A DNA stretch of 64,000 nucleotides from Polymorphospora lycopeni. Its GTDB lineage: Bacteria; Actinomycetota; Actinomycetes; Mycobacteriales; Micromonosporaceae. The position numbers and the translations under genes are program-made. A model generated the notes under the pieces. It was not told where the DNA came from and made no database searches. It saw only the letters and a program-made list of their open reading frames with translations. Location of the stretch: the NCBI RefSeq assembly GCF_042237075.1, contig NZ_JBCGDC010000010.1, positions 37,932 through 101,931 on the forward strand. The letters run 5' to 3'. This document shows positions 1-8,221 of this stretch, in pieces (the first letter of the stretch is position 1; each line of letters opens with the position of its first letter).

Positions 1-365
1 AGGGCGGTCGCGGTCAGCACCGCGTCGTAGTCACGGTGCGGCAGCGCCGTCGCCCAGTCCGGCGTACGCAGGTCGGCGGTGACCACCGTCGACCGGTCGT
101 CGAGCGACTCCCGGGCGATGGTGAGCAGCACCGGGTCGACATCGAGCAGGGTCGTGGTCGCGTGCGGGAACCGGCGCAGCGTACGCAGCGAGATCGAGCC
201 GGTGCCGCCGGCCAGGTCGAGCACGGTCGGGGCCTGGCCGAGGCTGGTCGCCTCGACGGTGTCGAGCAGCGCCGCGAAGCGTTCCTCGCGGTCCGGCAGG
301 TAGGCCTCCTGCTGCCGGTCCCAGCTCTCCTGCCACGCCGCAGCATCGATCTTGTAAGGAGTCAT
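1..365 (-). CDS. Class I SAM-dependent methyltransferase (3' part missing)
   Basis: The first 121 codons of a methyltransferase run off the left edge of the window. The protein starts MTPYKIDAAAWQESWDRQQ and carries motif I, VLDLAGGTGSIS, at about residues 48-59, followed by an acidic beta2 end (LLDVDP) and a D/L motif (TADLRTPDW) typical of SAM binding in the Rossmann-fold class. The substrate cannot be deduced. The ATG at 365 is chosen because the protein begins about 45 residues before motif I, as in this family, and because a good promoter ends 7 nt upstream, which implies a leaderless message. It is divergent from the AAA/VWA pair. Confidence 0.8.
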   Translation of the reverse strand, partial: MTPYKIDAAAWQESWDRQQEAYLPDREERFAALLDTVEATSLGQAPTVLDLAGGTGSISLRTLRRFPHATTTLLDVDPVLLTIARESLDDRSTVVTADLRTPDWATALPHRDYDAVLTATA

Positions 366-372
366 AAGCGGT

Positions 373-401
373 AGGCTAGTTACGTGCCGATTCGCTGTCG
401 A
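373..401 (-). promoter_or_regulatory. Leaderless promoter of the methyltransferase
   Basis: Read on the minus strand, TCGACA (401-396) is followed by a 17-nt spacer, TAGCCT (378-373), 7 nt, then the ATG at 365. The start of transcription would fall on or next to the start codon, and there is no Shine-Dalgarno sequence. This is a prediction from spacing and consensus only. Confidence 0.55.
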
Positions 402-428
402 GTGCGGGCACTCTAAGTCGCACCGCGC

Positions 429-434
429 TAGCGT
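429..434 (+). promoter_or_regulatory. -10 hexamer placing a leaderless start at 442
   Basis: TAGCGT ends 7 nt before the GTG at 442 and there is no purine-rich ribosome site. The spacing fits leaderless transcription. No clear -35 box is visible. Confidence 0.4.
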
Positions 435-441
435 TTCGGGG

Positions 442-1884
442 GTGACTGGAGACACCGACACGGTCCTGCCCACCCCGCCCGCCGACCTGCCCCGCACCGT
501 GGGCGAACTGCGTGCCGCCGGGCACTCCTACCGCACCGTCAAGCAGGAGCTACGGGAGAACCTGCTGGATCGGATGCGCTCCGGCGAGCCGCGCTTCCCC
601 GGCGTCGTCGGCTACGACGACACCGTGCTCCCCGAGGTCGAACGGGCCCTGCTCGCCGGCCACGACCTGGTCCTGCTCGGCGAGCGCGGCCAGGGCAAGA
701 CCCGGCTGCTGCGCAGCCTGGTCGGCCTGCTCGACGAGTGGACCCCGGTGATCGCCGGATCGGAACTCAACGAGCACCCGCTGCACCCGGTCACCCCCAC
801 CGCCCGGGCGCTGGCCGCGCGGGCCGGCGACGACCTGCCGGTCGGCTGGCTGCACCGCTCGATGCGGTACGGCGAGAAGCTCGCCACCCCGGACACCAGC
901 GTCGGCGACCTGATCGGCGACGTCGACCCGATCCGGGTCGCGCAGGGCCGGACCCTCGGCGACCCGGAAACCATCCACTTCGGACTCGTGCCGCGCACCA
1001 ACCGCGGCATCTTCGCCGTCAACGAACTGCCCGACCTGGCCGAGCGCATCCAGGTGTCGCTGCTCAACGTGCTCGAGGAACGCGACATCCAGGTCCGCGG
1101 CTACCAGCTCCGGCTGCCGCTCGACCTGCTCCTGGTCGCCAGCGCCAACCCCGAGGACTACACCAACCGCGGGCGGATCATCACCCCCCTCAAGGACCGG
1201 TTCGGCGCCGAGGTCCGCACCCACTACCCGCTCGACCTCGACCTCGAACTCGACCTGATCCGGCAGGAGGCCGACCTGGCCGCCGCCGTACCGGAGCACG
1301 TCCTCGAGGTGCTCGCGCGGTTCGCCCGGGCGGTCCGCGAGTCGCCCTCGGTCGACGCCCGCTCCGGGGTCTCGGCCCGCTTCGCCATCGCGGCCGCCGA
1401 GACCGTCGCCGCGTCGGCGCTGCGCCGCGCCGGCCTGCTCGGCGAGACCGAACCCGTCGCCCGGGTCGGCGACGCCGTCTCGGTCACCAGCACGCTGCGC
1501 GGCAAGGTCGAGTTCGAGAGCGGGGAAGAGGGGCGGGAGATCGAGATCCTGGCCCACCTGCTGCGTACCGCCACCGCCGAGACGTTCCGGGCCCGCCTGG
1601 CCGGCCTCGACCTGTCCGGCTTCACCGACCTCGTCGCGCGGGGCGACGTCGTCGAGACCGGGGAACTCGTCGCCGCCGACGAACTGCTGCGCCAGGTCGG
1701 CACCGTACCGGGGCTGGCCAAGGTGCTCGACCGGCTCGGGCTCGGCGACGCGCCCACCCCCGGCGAGGCCGCCGCCGGGATCGAGTTCGCCCTCGAAGGG
1801 CTGCACCTGACCCGCCGGCTGGCCAAGGACCTGACCGACGACGGCCGCACCCGCTACGGCGTACGCGACCAGGGGCGGGGCTGA
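442..1884 (+). CDS. AAA+ ATPase of the MoxR / Mg-chelatase-like type
   Basis: This 480-residue protein has a Walker A GERGQGKT at residues 80-87. The Walker B region reads IFAVNELPDL, with Asn in place of the usual Asp, followed by the sensor-1 strand LLLVASANPED and an Arg-rich stretch (ITPLKDRFG). This is the ChlI/MoxR-like group that partners with von Willebrand A proteins and remodels or inserts metals into client proteins; the client is unknown here. The next gene, 3 nt downstream, encodes a VWA protein, so the two almost certainly form a complex. The GTG start at 442 fits the -10 hexamer 7 nt upstream. The gene is often annotated as magnesium chelatase, but nothing nearby points to chlorophyll or cobalt chelation. 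Confidence 0.85.
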   Translation: MTGDTDTVLPTPPADLPRTVGELRAAGHSYRTVKQELRENLLDRMRSGEPRFPGVVGYDDTVLPEVERALLAGHDLVLLGERGQGKTRLLRSLVGLLDEWTPVIAGSELNEHPLHPVTPTARALAARAGDDLPVGWLHRSMRYGEKLATPDTSVGDLIGDVDPIRVAQGRTLGDPETIHFGLVPRTNRGIFAVNELPDLAERIQVSLLNVLEERDIQVRGYQLRLPLDLLLVASANPEDYTNRGRIITPLKDRFGAEVRTHYPLDLDLELDLIRQEADLAAAVPEHVLEVLARFARAVRESPSVDARSGVSARFAIAAAETVAASALRRAGLLGETEPVARVGDAVSVTSTLRGKVEFESGEEGREIEILAHLLRTATAETFRARLAGLDLSGFTDLVARGDVVETGELVAADELLRQVGTVPGLAKVLDRLGLGDAPTPGEAAAGIEFALEGLHLTRRLAKDLTDDGRTRYGVRDQGRG

Positions 1885-1887
1885 GCC

Positions 1888-3840
1888 GTGACCGGCGGCA
1901 ACCGTTACCGGTACGGCTCCTGGCGTGGCGGACCCGATCCGCTCGCCCCGCCGTACGACGTACGCGCCGCGGTCGACCAGGTCGGCGCCGAGGTGCTGGC
2001 CGGCGGCAGCCTGCGCCAGGCGCTGCGGGACCTGCTGCGCCGTGGGCCGCAGGGGCGGGGCGGCCTCGACGACCTGACCGCCCGGGCCCGGCGGCTGCGC
2101 CGCGAGGCGATGCGCCGGGGCAACCTCGACGGCGCCGTCACCCGCGCCCAGGCCCTGCTCGACCAGGCGCTCGCCGCCGAACGCGACGAACTCGCCGGAC
2201 GCGACGACGACGACGCCCGGTTCGCGCAGGCGCGACTCGACAACCTGCCCCGGTCCACCGCCCGGGCCGTCGAGGAACTCGCCGACTACCGGTGGAGCAG
2301 CGACGAGGCCCGCGGGCTCTACCAGCAGATCCTCGACGGGCTCCGGGGCGACGTACTCGAACAGCGGTTCGCGGGCATCCGCGACGCGCTGCGCGACCCG
2401 GACCCCGCCGCCCGGCGCCGCCTCGAAGAGATGCTCACCGACCTCAACGCACTGCTCGACCGGCACGCCCGCGGTGCGGACACCACCGACGCGTTCACCG
2501 AGTTCATGCGCCGGCACGGCGACTTCTTCCCGGAGAAACCCGGCTCGGTCGACGAACTCGTCGACGCGCTCGCCCGCCGGGCCGCCGCCGGCGAGCGGCT
2601 GATGCGGTCGCTGTCACCGCAGCAGCGGGAGGAACTGTCCCGGCTGATGGACCAGGCGTTCGGTGACGGGGCGCTCGCCGACCGGATGCGCGACCTGACC
2701 GCCAACCTGCGCACGCTGCGGCCAGACCTCGGCTGGGACCGCGCCGAGCGGGTCCGGGGCCGGGAAGACCTCGGCTACGGCGCCGCAGCCGGCGCGCTGG
2801 AGGAGATCGGCGAACTCGACGACCTGCTCGACCAACTGGGCCAGGAGCATCCCGGGGCGACGCTCGACGACATCGACGTCGAGGCGGTGCAGCGGTCGCT
2901 CGGCCGGGAGGCGGCCGACGACGTACGCCGGCTGCGGGAACTCGAACGCGAACTGCGCCGGCAGGGCTGGGTCAGCCGCGACGGCGACGGGCTCACCCTC
3001 AGCCCGAAGGCGCTGCGCCGGCTCGGCGGGACCGCGCTGCGCCGAGTCTTCGACGACCTGTCCGGCCGCCGCCGCGGCCAGCACGACCTGCGCGACGCCG
3101 GAGCGGCCGGCGAGGTCACCGGCGCGTCCAGGCCCTGGGCGTACGGCGACGAGCAGCCGCTCGACGTCGTCCGTACCGTCTCCAACGCGCTGCGGCGCGG
3201 GGCGGCGGTGCCGGTCCGGCTGGAGGTCGACGACTTCGAGGTGGTGGAGACCGAGCGCCGCGCGTCGGCGGCGGTGGCACTCTGCGTCGACCTGTCCTTC
3301 TCGATGATCTCCGAGGGCCGGTGGGGCCCGATGAAACAGACCGCACTGGCCCTGTCGCACCTGGTCGCGACCCGGTTCCCGCAGGACGCGCTGCAGATCG
3401 TCGGCTTCGGCCGGCACGCGCTGCCGTTGTCCCGGGAGCAGTTGGCCGCCGTCGAACCCGACCTGGTGCAGGGCACCAACCTGCAACACGCGCTGAAGCT
3501 GGCCGGCCGGCACCTGCGCCGGCACCCCGGCGCCGAGCCGGTCGTGCTGGTGGTCACCGACGGCGAGCCGACCGCCCACCTCGAGGACGGCGAGGCGGTG
3601 TTCTCGTGGCCGCCGACGCTGGAGACGGTGCAGGCGACCGTGGTCGAGGTGGACGAGCTGACCCGGTTCGGGGCGACGCTCAACCTCTTCATGCTCGGCG
3701 AGGATCCGGGTCTGCGCCGCTTCGTCGACGCGGTGGCCCGGCGCAGCGGCGGCCGGGTCTTCACCCCGGACGCCGACGACCTCGGCCGGTACGTGGTTTC
3801 CGACTACCTGCGCGCCCGCCGCGGCCGCCGCGCCCGCTGA
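1888..3840 (+). CDS. VWA-domain protein, partner of the AAA+ ATPase
   Basis: A long charged helical region (about residues 1-440, very rich in Arg, Glu and Asp) precedes a C-terminal von Willebrand A domain. The metal-ion-dependent adhesion site is intact: DLSFS near residue 468, a Thr in VQGTNL, and the Asp of VTDGEPT near residue 556. At 650 residues it matches VWA partners of MoxR-type ATPases, in which the VWA domain binds client protein through a bound divalent ion. The GTG start is 3 nt after the ATPase stop, so the genes are translationally coupled. No signal peptide or membrane segment is seen, so it is presumably cytoplasmic. Confidence 0.85.
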   Translation: MTGGNRYRYGSWRGGPDPLAPPYDVRAAVDQVGAEVLAGGSLRQALRDLLRRGPQGRGGLDDLTARARRLRREAMRRGNLDGAVTRAQALLDQALAAERDELAGRDDDDARFAQARLDNLPRSTARAVEELADYRWSSDEARGLYQQILDGLRGDVLEQRFAGIRDALRDPDPAARRRLEEMLTDLNALLDRHARGADTTDAFTEFMRRHGDFFPEKPGSVDELVDALARRAAAGERLMRSLSPQQREELSRLMDQAFGDGALADRMRDLTANLRTLRPDLGWDRAERVRGREDLGYGAAAGALEEIGELDDLLDQLGQEHPGATLDDIDVEAVQRSLGREAADDVRRLRELERELRRQGWVSRDGDGLTLSPKALRRLGGTALRRVFDDLSGRRRGQHDLRDAGAAGEVTGASRPWAYGDEQPLDVVRTVSNALRRGAAVPVRLEVDDFEVVETERRASAAVALCVDLSFSMISEGRWGPMKQTALALSHLVATRFPQDALQIVGFGRHALPLSREQLAAVEPDLVQGTNLQHALKLAGRHLRRHPGAEPVVLVVTDGEPTAHLEDGEAVFSWPPTLETVQATVVEVDELTRFGATLNLFMLGEDPGLRRFVDAVARRSGGRVFTPDADDLGRYVVSDYLRARRGRRAR

Positions 3841-3858
3841 CCGGCGGCGCGCCGGTTC

Positions 3859-4941
3859 TCAGGCGGTGGGGGAGACGGCGTCGGGGGTGGGGTCCGGCCG
3901 TGGGCTGCCCGGTGGGCGGAAGGTGCGGCGGTATGCCGTCGGGGCGACCCCGATCGACCCGTGCAGGTGCTGGCGCAGCGAGGTCGCCGTACCGAACCCG
4001 GCCTGCCGGGCGACCTGGTCGACGCTCAGCTCGGTCGTCTCCAGCAGCAGCCGGGCGTGGTCGGTGCGGTGCCGCAGCAGCCAGCGGGCCGGGCTGACCC
4101 CGGTCTCCTCCCGGAACCGGCGGGTGAACGTGCGTACGCTCATGTTGGCGTGCGCCGCCATCGCCCGCAGGGTGGGCGGGTCGTCGAGGCGTTGCAGCAG
4201 CCAGGTCCTGGTCGGCGCGGTCGTGGTGTCGTCGCCGGCCGGCACCGGCCGCTCGATGTACTGCGCCTGGCCGCCGTCCCGCCACGGCGGCATCACGCAG
4301 CGCCGGGCCGACCGGTTCGCCACCTCGCTGCCGTGGTCGGTGCGGATGATGTGCAGGCACAGGTCGATGCCGGCGGCGACCCCGGCCGAGGTGAGGATGT
4401 CGCCGTCGTCGACGAAGAGGACCTCGGGGTCGAGCCGTACGGACGGGAAGTGGTTGCGGAACCGGGCCGCGTACGCCCAGTGCGTGGTCGCCGGCCGGCC
4501 GTCGAGCAGTCCGGCGGCGGCGAGCACGAAGGCGCCGGTGCAGATCGACATGATCCGGGCGCCGCGTTCGTGTGCGGCCCGCAGCGCGTCGGTCAGTTCG
4601 GGGTCGAGGGTGCCGTCGGTGAGCGGCGGCCCGCCGTGGATGCCGGGCACGACGACGGTCTGCGCGGTGGTGAGGGCGGCCAGCCCGTGGTCGGGCAGCA
4701 CCCGGTAGCCGGCGGTGCTGCGTACCGGGGCGGCGTCCTTGGTGCAGGTGGTGACGGTGTAGAGGTCGTCGCCGCCGGTCGGCGTCCGGGCGGTGCAGAA
4801 GACCTGGGCGGGGGTGCCGAGGTCGAGGCCGACCACCTCGTCGAGGGCGAGCACGACGACCCGGTGCGGGTCGGTGCTGGTGCTGTCCGCCGGCCGTGCC
4901 GGACCCGATCCGCCCCGCCGTTTTCCGTTCGCCGCTGTCAT
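3859..4941 (-). CDS. GlxA-family regulator (DJ-1/PfpI domain plus AraC HTH)
   Basis: Residues about 20-200 form a DJ-1/PfpI-like domain with the nucleophile-elbow sequence SICTGAFVLAAAG and a nearby THW. Residues about 240-340 are an AraC-type double helix-turn-helix (RAMAAHANMSVRTFTRRF, then VARQAGFGTATSLRQHLH). Regulators of this type sense small amines or metabolites and control neighbouring genes. The divergent MFS gene 72 bp away is the obvious target. The ATG at 4941 is preferred because AATAAT lies 6 nt upstream, suggesting a leaderless start. An in-frame ATG at 4959 is the alternative and adds six residues. Confidence 0.85.
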   Translation of the reverse strand: MTAANGKRRGGSGPARPADSTSTDPHRVVVLALDEVVGLDLGTPAQVFCTARTPTGGDDLYTVTTCTKDAAPVRSTAGYRVLPDHGLAALTTAQTVVVPGIHGGPPLTDGTLDPELTDALRAAHERGARIMSICTGAFVLAAAGLLDGRPATTHWAYAARFRNHFPSVRLDPEVLFVDDGDILTSAGVAAGIDLCLHIIRTDHGSEVANRSARRCVMPPWRDGGQAQYIERPVPAGDDTTTAPTRTWLLQRLDDPPTLRAMAAHANMSVRTFTRRFREETGVSPARWLLRHRTDHARLLLETTELSVDQVARQAGFGTATSLRQHLHGSIGVAPTAYRRTFRPPGSPRPDPTPDAVSPTA

Positions 4942-5012
4942 GGCCTGATTATTGCGCATGATGGCTTCCCGGCCACTGTCGCCGGACCTCCGGCCCGGCC
5001 AAGACTGGCCCG

Positions 5013-6308
5013 GTGAGTCGTACCCGTCTTGTGCACCCCGCCTGGATCGTCGCGGTGGTCGCCTTCGTCGCGCTGGTCGGCGCGGCCGGCTTCCGGGCCA
5101 CCCCGGCCGTCCTGCTGCATCCGCTGCACGCCGAGTTCCGCTGGCCGCTGGCGACCATCTCGGCGGCAGTCTCGATCAACCTGCTGCTGTACGGCCTGAC
5201 CGCGCCGTTCGCCGCCGCCCTGATGGACCGGTTCGGCATCCGGCGGGTGGTCTCGTACGCGTTGCTGATGGTGGCCGCCGGCAGCGGCCTGACCGTCTTC
5301 ATGACGGCGAGCTGGCAGCTCGTTCTCTGCTGGGGCGTGCTCGTCGGCCTCGGCACCGGCTCGATGGCCCTGGCGTTCGTGGCCACCGTCACCGGCCGGT
5401 GGTTCGTGAAGCGGCGTGGGCTGGTCACCGGTGTGCTGACCGCCGGTGGGGCGGCCGGTCAGCTCGTCTTCCTGCCGGTGCTGGCGAACGTGGTGCAGGC
5501 GTACGGGTGGCGGGTGGCGGCGCTGATCGTGGCCGGGGCGGCGCTCGCGGTCGTACCCGTGGTGGTGTGGCTGTTGCGCGACCACCCGGCGGACCTCGGC
5601 CTGCCGCCGTACGGCGGCACCGAGGTCGTGCCGCCGCCGGCCCCGACCGGCGGGGCGGCGGCGCGGGCGGTCGGCGCCCTGGCCGCGGCCGCCCGGACCC
5701 GGGCGTTCTGGCTGCTCGCCGCCGGCTTCGCGATCTGCGGCGCGACCACGAACGGGCTGGTCGGCACCCATTTCATCCCGGCGGCGCACGACCACGGCAT
5801 GCCGCAGACGACCGCGGCCGGGCTGCTGGCCCTGGTCGGCCTCTTTGACATCGCCGGTTCGATCGCCTCGGGCTGGCTCACCGACCGGGTCGACCCCCGG
5901 GTGCTGCTCGCCGTCTACTACGGGCTGCGTGGGCTCTCCCTGCTGGTGCTGCCGAGCCTGTTCGCCGCGAGCGTCGGCCCGAACATGCTGGTGTTCGTCG
6001 TCTTCTACGGGCTCGACTGGGTGGCGACGGTGCCACCGACGGTCGCCCTGTGCCGGGAGTACTTCGGCGACGCGGGTGCGGTCGTCTTCGGCTGGGTCTT
6101 CGCGTCGCACCAGCTCGGTGCGGGCTTCGCCGCCACCGCCGCCGGACTGGTCCGCGACCAGCTCGGCACGTACGTGCTGGCCTGGTACGTCGCCGGCGGG
6201 TTGTCGATCGGTGCGGCGGTGCTGTCGATGATGCTGCGCCGCCGGCGGTCCGACGGCGGCGGGCGGCCCGAGGTCGCGGTCCTGCCGAAGTCGGACGCGC
6301 TGACCTGA
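5013..6308 (+). CDS. MFS transporter, 12 membrane segments
   Basis: This 431-residue protein alternates hydrophobic spans and short loops through its whole length, with the typical cytoplasmic loop 2-3 signature (MDRFGIRRV) and a matching one between helices 8 and 9 (LTDRVDPRVLL). It resembles the oxalate/formate-antiporter-like MFS group. The long central loop (about residues 190-215) is Pro/Ala-rich. The substrate is unknown. It is divergent from the GlxA-type regulator, which probably controls it, and convergent with the LuxR-type gene, which ends 10 nt away. The GTG at 5013 gives a membrane start after only five residues. Confidence 0.85.
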   Translation: MSRTRLVHPAWIVAVVAFVALVGAAGFRATPAVLLHPLHAEFRWPLATISAAVSINLLLYGLTAPFAAALMDRFGIRRVVSYALLMVAAGSGLTVFMTASWQLVLCWGVLVGLGTGSMALAFVATVTGRWFVKRRGLVTGVLTAGGAAGQLVFLPVLANVVQAYGWRVAALIVAGAALAVVPVVVWLLRDHPADLGLPPYGGTEVVPPPAPTGGAAARAVGALAAAARTRAFWLLAAGFAICGATTNGLVGTHFIPAAHDHGMPQTTAAGLLALVGLFDIAGSIASGWLTDRVDPRVLLAVYYGLRGLSLLVLPSLFAASVGPNMLVFVVFYGLDWVATVPPTVALCREYFGDAGAVVFGWVFASHQLGAGFAATAAGLVRDQLGTYVLAWYVAGGLSIGAAVLSMMLRRRRSDGGGRPEVAVLPKSDALT

Positions 6309-6318
6309 GCCGGCCGGC

Positions 6319-7002
6319 TCAGGTCAGCAGCTTGGCCCGGAACGCGTTGGCGACCGCGTGGGCGCGGTCGTCGGCGCGGAGCTTGCGCAGGATCCGCCGT
6401 ACGTGGGTCTTGACCGTCTCGCTCGACAGGTTGAGGTCGCGGGCGATCTGCAGGTTGGACCGGCCGTCCGCGATCAGCCGGACCACCTGCACCTCGCGGT
6501 CGGTCAGCCGGGACTGGCCGGGTTCGGCGGTGTTGCAGCGCTGGGTGGGGATCGTCGCCCGGGAGGCGTAGTGGTCGCCGCCGTTCGTCGCCCGGCGGGC
6601 GAGCAGCGGCGTCAGCCCGTTGGCGCGCGGGTGGTCGGCCGGCGCCTCGCTGGCGCAGAAGACGAGCAGGAGGTTGGCCAGTGCCGCCAGGCCGTCGTAG
6701 TCGACGCCCTGCACCCGGATCGGCATCGGGGACACCGGTATCGCGCCCGGCCGTCCCGACTCGCAGACCAGGATCCGGGCGGTCGGGAGCTGGAAGGCGA
6801 TCCGGCGCAGGGCGGCCCGACGGTTGTCGCCGAGCGCGGTGGCGTCGAGGACGACGAGGTCGACCCCCTCGTCCGGGGCGCCGAACGGTTCCCGGCCGGT
6901 GACCCGCGCGGTGAGCACCGACGAGATCCCGAGTCGCATTGCGTAGGCGTTGATGCGGTCGGCGGTGCCGGCTGCCTTGACGCCGAGGACGACAGTTGGC
7001 AT
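6319..7002 (-). CDS. LuxR/NarL-type regulator with a degenerate receiver
   Basis: The C-terminal 65 residues are a clear LuxR helix-turn-helix (LTDREVQVVRLIADGRSN, then DLNLSSETVKTHVRRIL). The N-terminal part (about 130 residues) has receiver-like strands (DLVVLDATAL, ARILVCES), but I do not see a convincing set of acidic pocket residues or the conserved Lys, so it may not be phosphorylated. No sensor kinase is adjacent. An AAGGGG ribosome site sits 7 nt before the ATG, and a promoter with a short palindrome in its spacer lies upstream. It lies 126 bp downstream of the heme oxygenase gene on the same strand. Confidence 0.8.
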   Translation of the reverse strand: MPTVVLGVKAAGTADRINAYAMRLGISSVLTARVTGREPFGAPDEGVDLVVLDATALGDNRRAALRRIAFQLPTARILVCESGRPGAIPVSPMPIRVQGVDYDGLAALANLLLVFCASEAPADHPRANGLTPLLARRATNGGDHYASRATIPTQRCNTAEPGQSRLTDREVQVVRLIADGRSNLQIARDLNLSSETVKTHVRRILRKLRADDRAHAVANAFRAKLLT

Positions 7003-7039
7003 TGCGCCACCCCTTCAGAGCCTGCCGACGACATTGAGC

Positions 7040-7069
7040 AGACTAACTCCGGGAATCCCATTCTGTCAC
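7040..7069 (-). promoter_or_regulatory. Predicted promoter of the LuxR-type gene with palindromic spacer
   Basis: On the minus strand GTGACA (7069-7064), an 18-nt spacer and TAGTCT (7045-7040) form a plausible sigma-70-type promoter. The spacer contains the perfect palindrome GGGAATCCC (7051-7059), which could be an operator. Confidence 0.45.
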
Positions 7070-7128
7070 GCTTGCGTTACAGTCAGGTCGTCACGTGAAT
7101 GGGTCGGGCTGGTGGCGGCGCGGCCGTC

Positions 7129-8079
7129 TCAGCCGTGCGTCGCGGCCGGCCGGGGCGGCACCCCGAGCGCCGCGCACGATTCGTGGTACATCCGCACCAC
7201 CTCCTTGCGGACCTGCGGGCGTTGCGTCAACCGCTCGCCGAACGGGACCCGTACCGGCACCGGCTCCCCGTCGACGGTGGCGACGAAGTCGATCCCGTCG
7301 GCGTCCATGCCCGCCATCCGAGCGGCGGTGGCGGTCGGCCGGCCGCCCAGCGCCCGGCAGATCAGCAGCGAGTCGGCGGGGTGGTCGTCGTTCATGTGCC
7401 GGCTGATCGCGGCCACCACCTCCGCCGGGAACGGATCGACCGTACGGCCCAGCTCGGCCAGCACGGCCGTGTTGTGCCGGTACGCCAGCACCACCTCCCG
7501 GATCAGCCGGTCGAACTCGGCCTCCGGGATCGGCATCGCGTCGAGCCGGCGGCGGTAGGCGTCCTTGTAGGCCCGGGGGTCGTCGATGGCCGGGAAGCGG
7601 TAGAACTCCACGCCGCCGTCGTCGCCCAGCCCGTACGCCTGCGCGACCGCCCGGCCGACGAACAACCCGCCGGACAGGTCGCCCAGGTACCGGGTGTAGT
7701 GGTGGGCGACGAACCCGGCCGGCCAGGTGTGGCAGACCTCCCGCATCCGCTGCGCGTACGCCGCCGTCGCCGGATTCGGCGCGATCCGGTCCGGCCAGCC
7801 CGCGCCGAACAGGAACTCCAGGTCGGCCACGAGCGACGGCAGCCGGGTGAGCGCGTCGTCGACGAAACCACCCGCGACCGGGTCGCCGGCCATCGCGGCG
7901 GCGGCCTCCTCCAGCACCTCGTAGATGAAGTAGTGCTGGGCGACCAGATCGGCGTACGCGGCCCGGCTCAGCTCGCCGGCGGTGAGGGCGGTGACATAGC
8001 GTTCCGACTCGGCGGCCTCGTGGTCCTGCCGGGTGGCCGACCGCAGTCGCGCGGAGTACGACTCGCTTCGCTCGCTCAT
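7129..8079 (-). CDS. Heme oxygenase with C-terminal DUF2470 domain
   Basis: Residues about 1-215 are a biliverdin-producing heme oxygenase of the HmuO/HO-1 type, with the proximal ligand His20 in RQDHEAAE and the distal-helix glycine motif RYLGDLSGGLFVG. Residues about 223-316 are a DUF2470 module (ISRHMNDDHPADS), a split-barrel add-on known from HugZ-like heme-degrading proteins. The enzyme would open heme to biliverdin, CO and iron; the added domain may bind heme or assist turnover. At 316 residues it is about 100 longer than a stand-alone heme oxygenase. The first residues, MSERSES, derive from the dispersed SERSE-type DNA repeat also present at 57.6 kb, so the true start may lie slightly downstream. 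Confidence 0.88.
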   Translation of the reverse strand: MSERSESYSARLRSATRQDHEAAESERYVTALTAGELSRAAYADLVAQHYFIYEVLEEAAAAMAGDPVAGGFVDDALTRLPSLVADLEFLFGAGWPDRIAPNPATAAYAQRMREVCHTWPAGFVAHHYTRYLGDLSGGLFVGRAVAQAYGLGDDGGVEFYRFPAIDDPRAYKDAYRRRLDAMPIPEAEFDRLIREVVLAYRHNTAVLAELGRTVDPFPAEVVAAISRHMNDDHPADSLLICRALGGRPTATAARMAGMDADGIDFVATVDGEPVPVRVPFGERLTQRPQVRKEVVRMYHESCAALGVPPRPAATHG

Positions 8080-8221
8080 GGACCTTCCTCCGGGTGGGGC
8101 GCCGCCGGGCCGGCGACGGGCCTGGTCCGCGGGTGGCGGATCCCGCGTCCTCGGAGCCTGACACACCACCAGCGGCACACCAAGGGGCCGCGGCACCGGT
8201 CGGAGCGGCGGCGGCCGGCGG

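Noticed and set aside
372..416. TAGGCT followed 6 nt later by a 10-codon GTG frame on the plus strand
   Set aside because: The hexamer is the reverse face of the better minus-strand -10 of the methyltransferase, and a 10-codon frame is too short to support.
550..2517. Very long open frame antisense to the AAA/VWA genes
   Set aside because: Extreme GC keeps the frame antisense to third positions free of stops. Its product is low-complexity Gly/Val/Glu and resembles no protein family; the sense genes have clear motifs.
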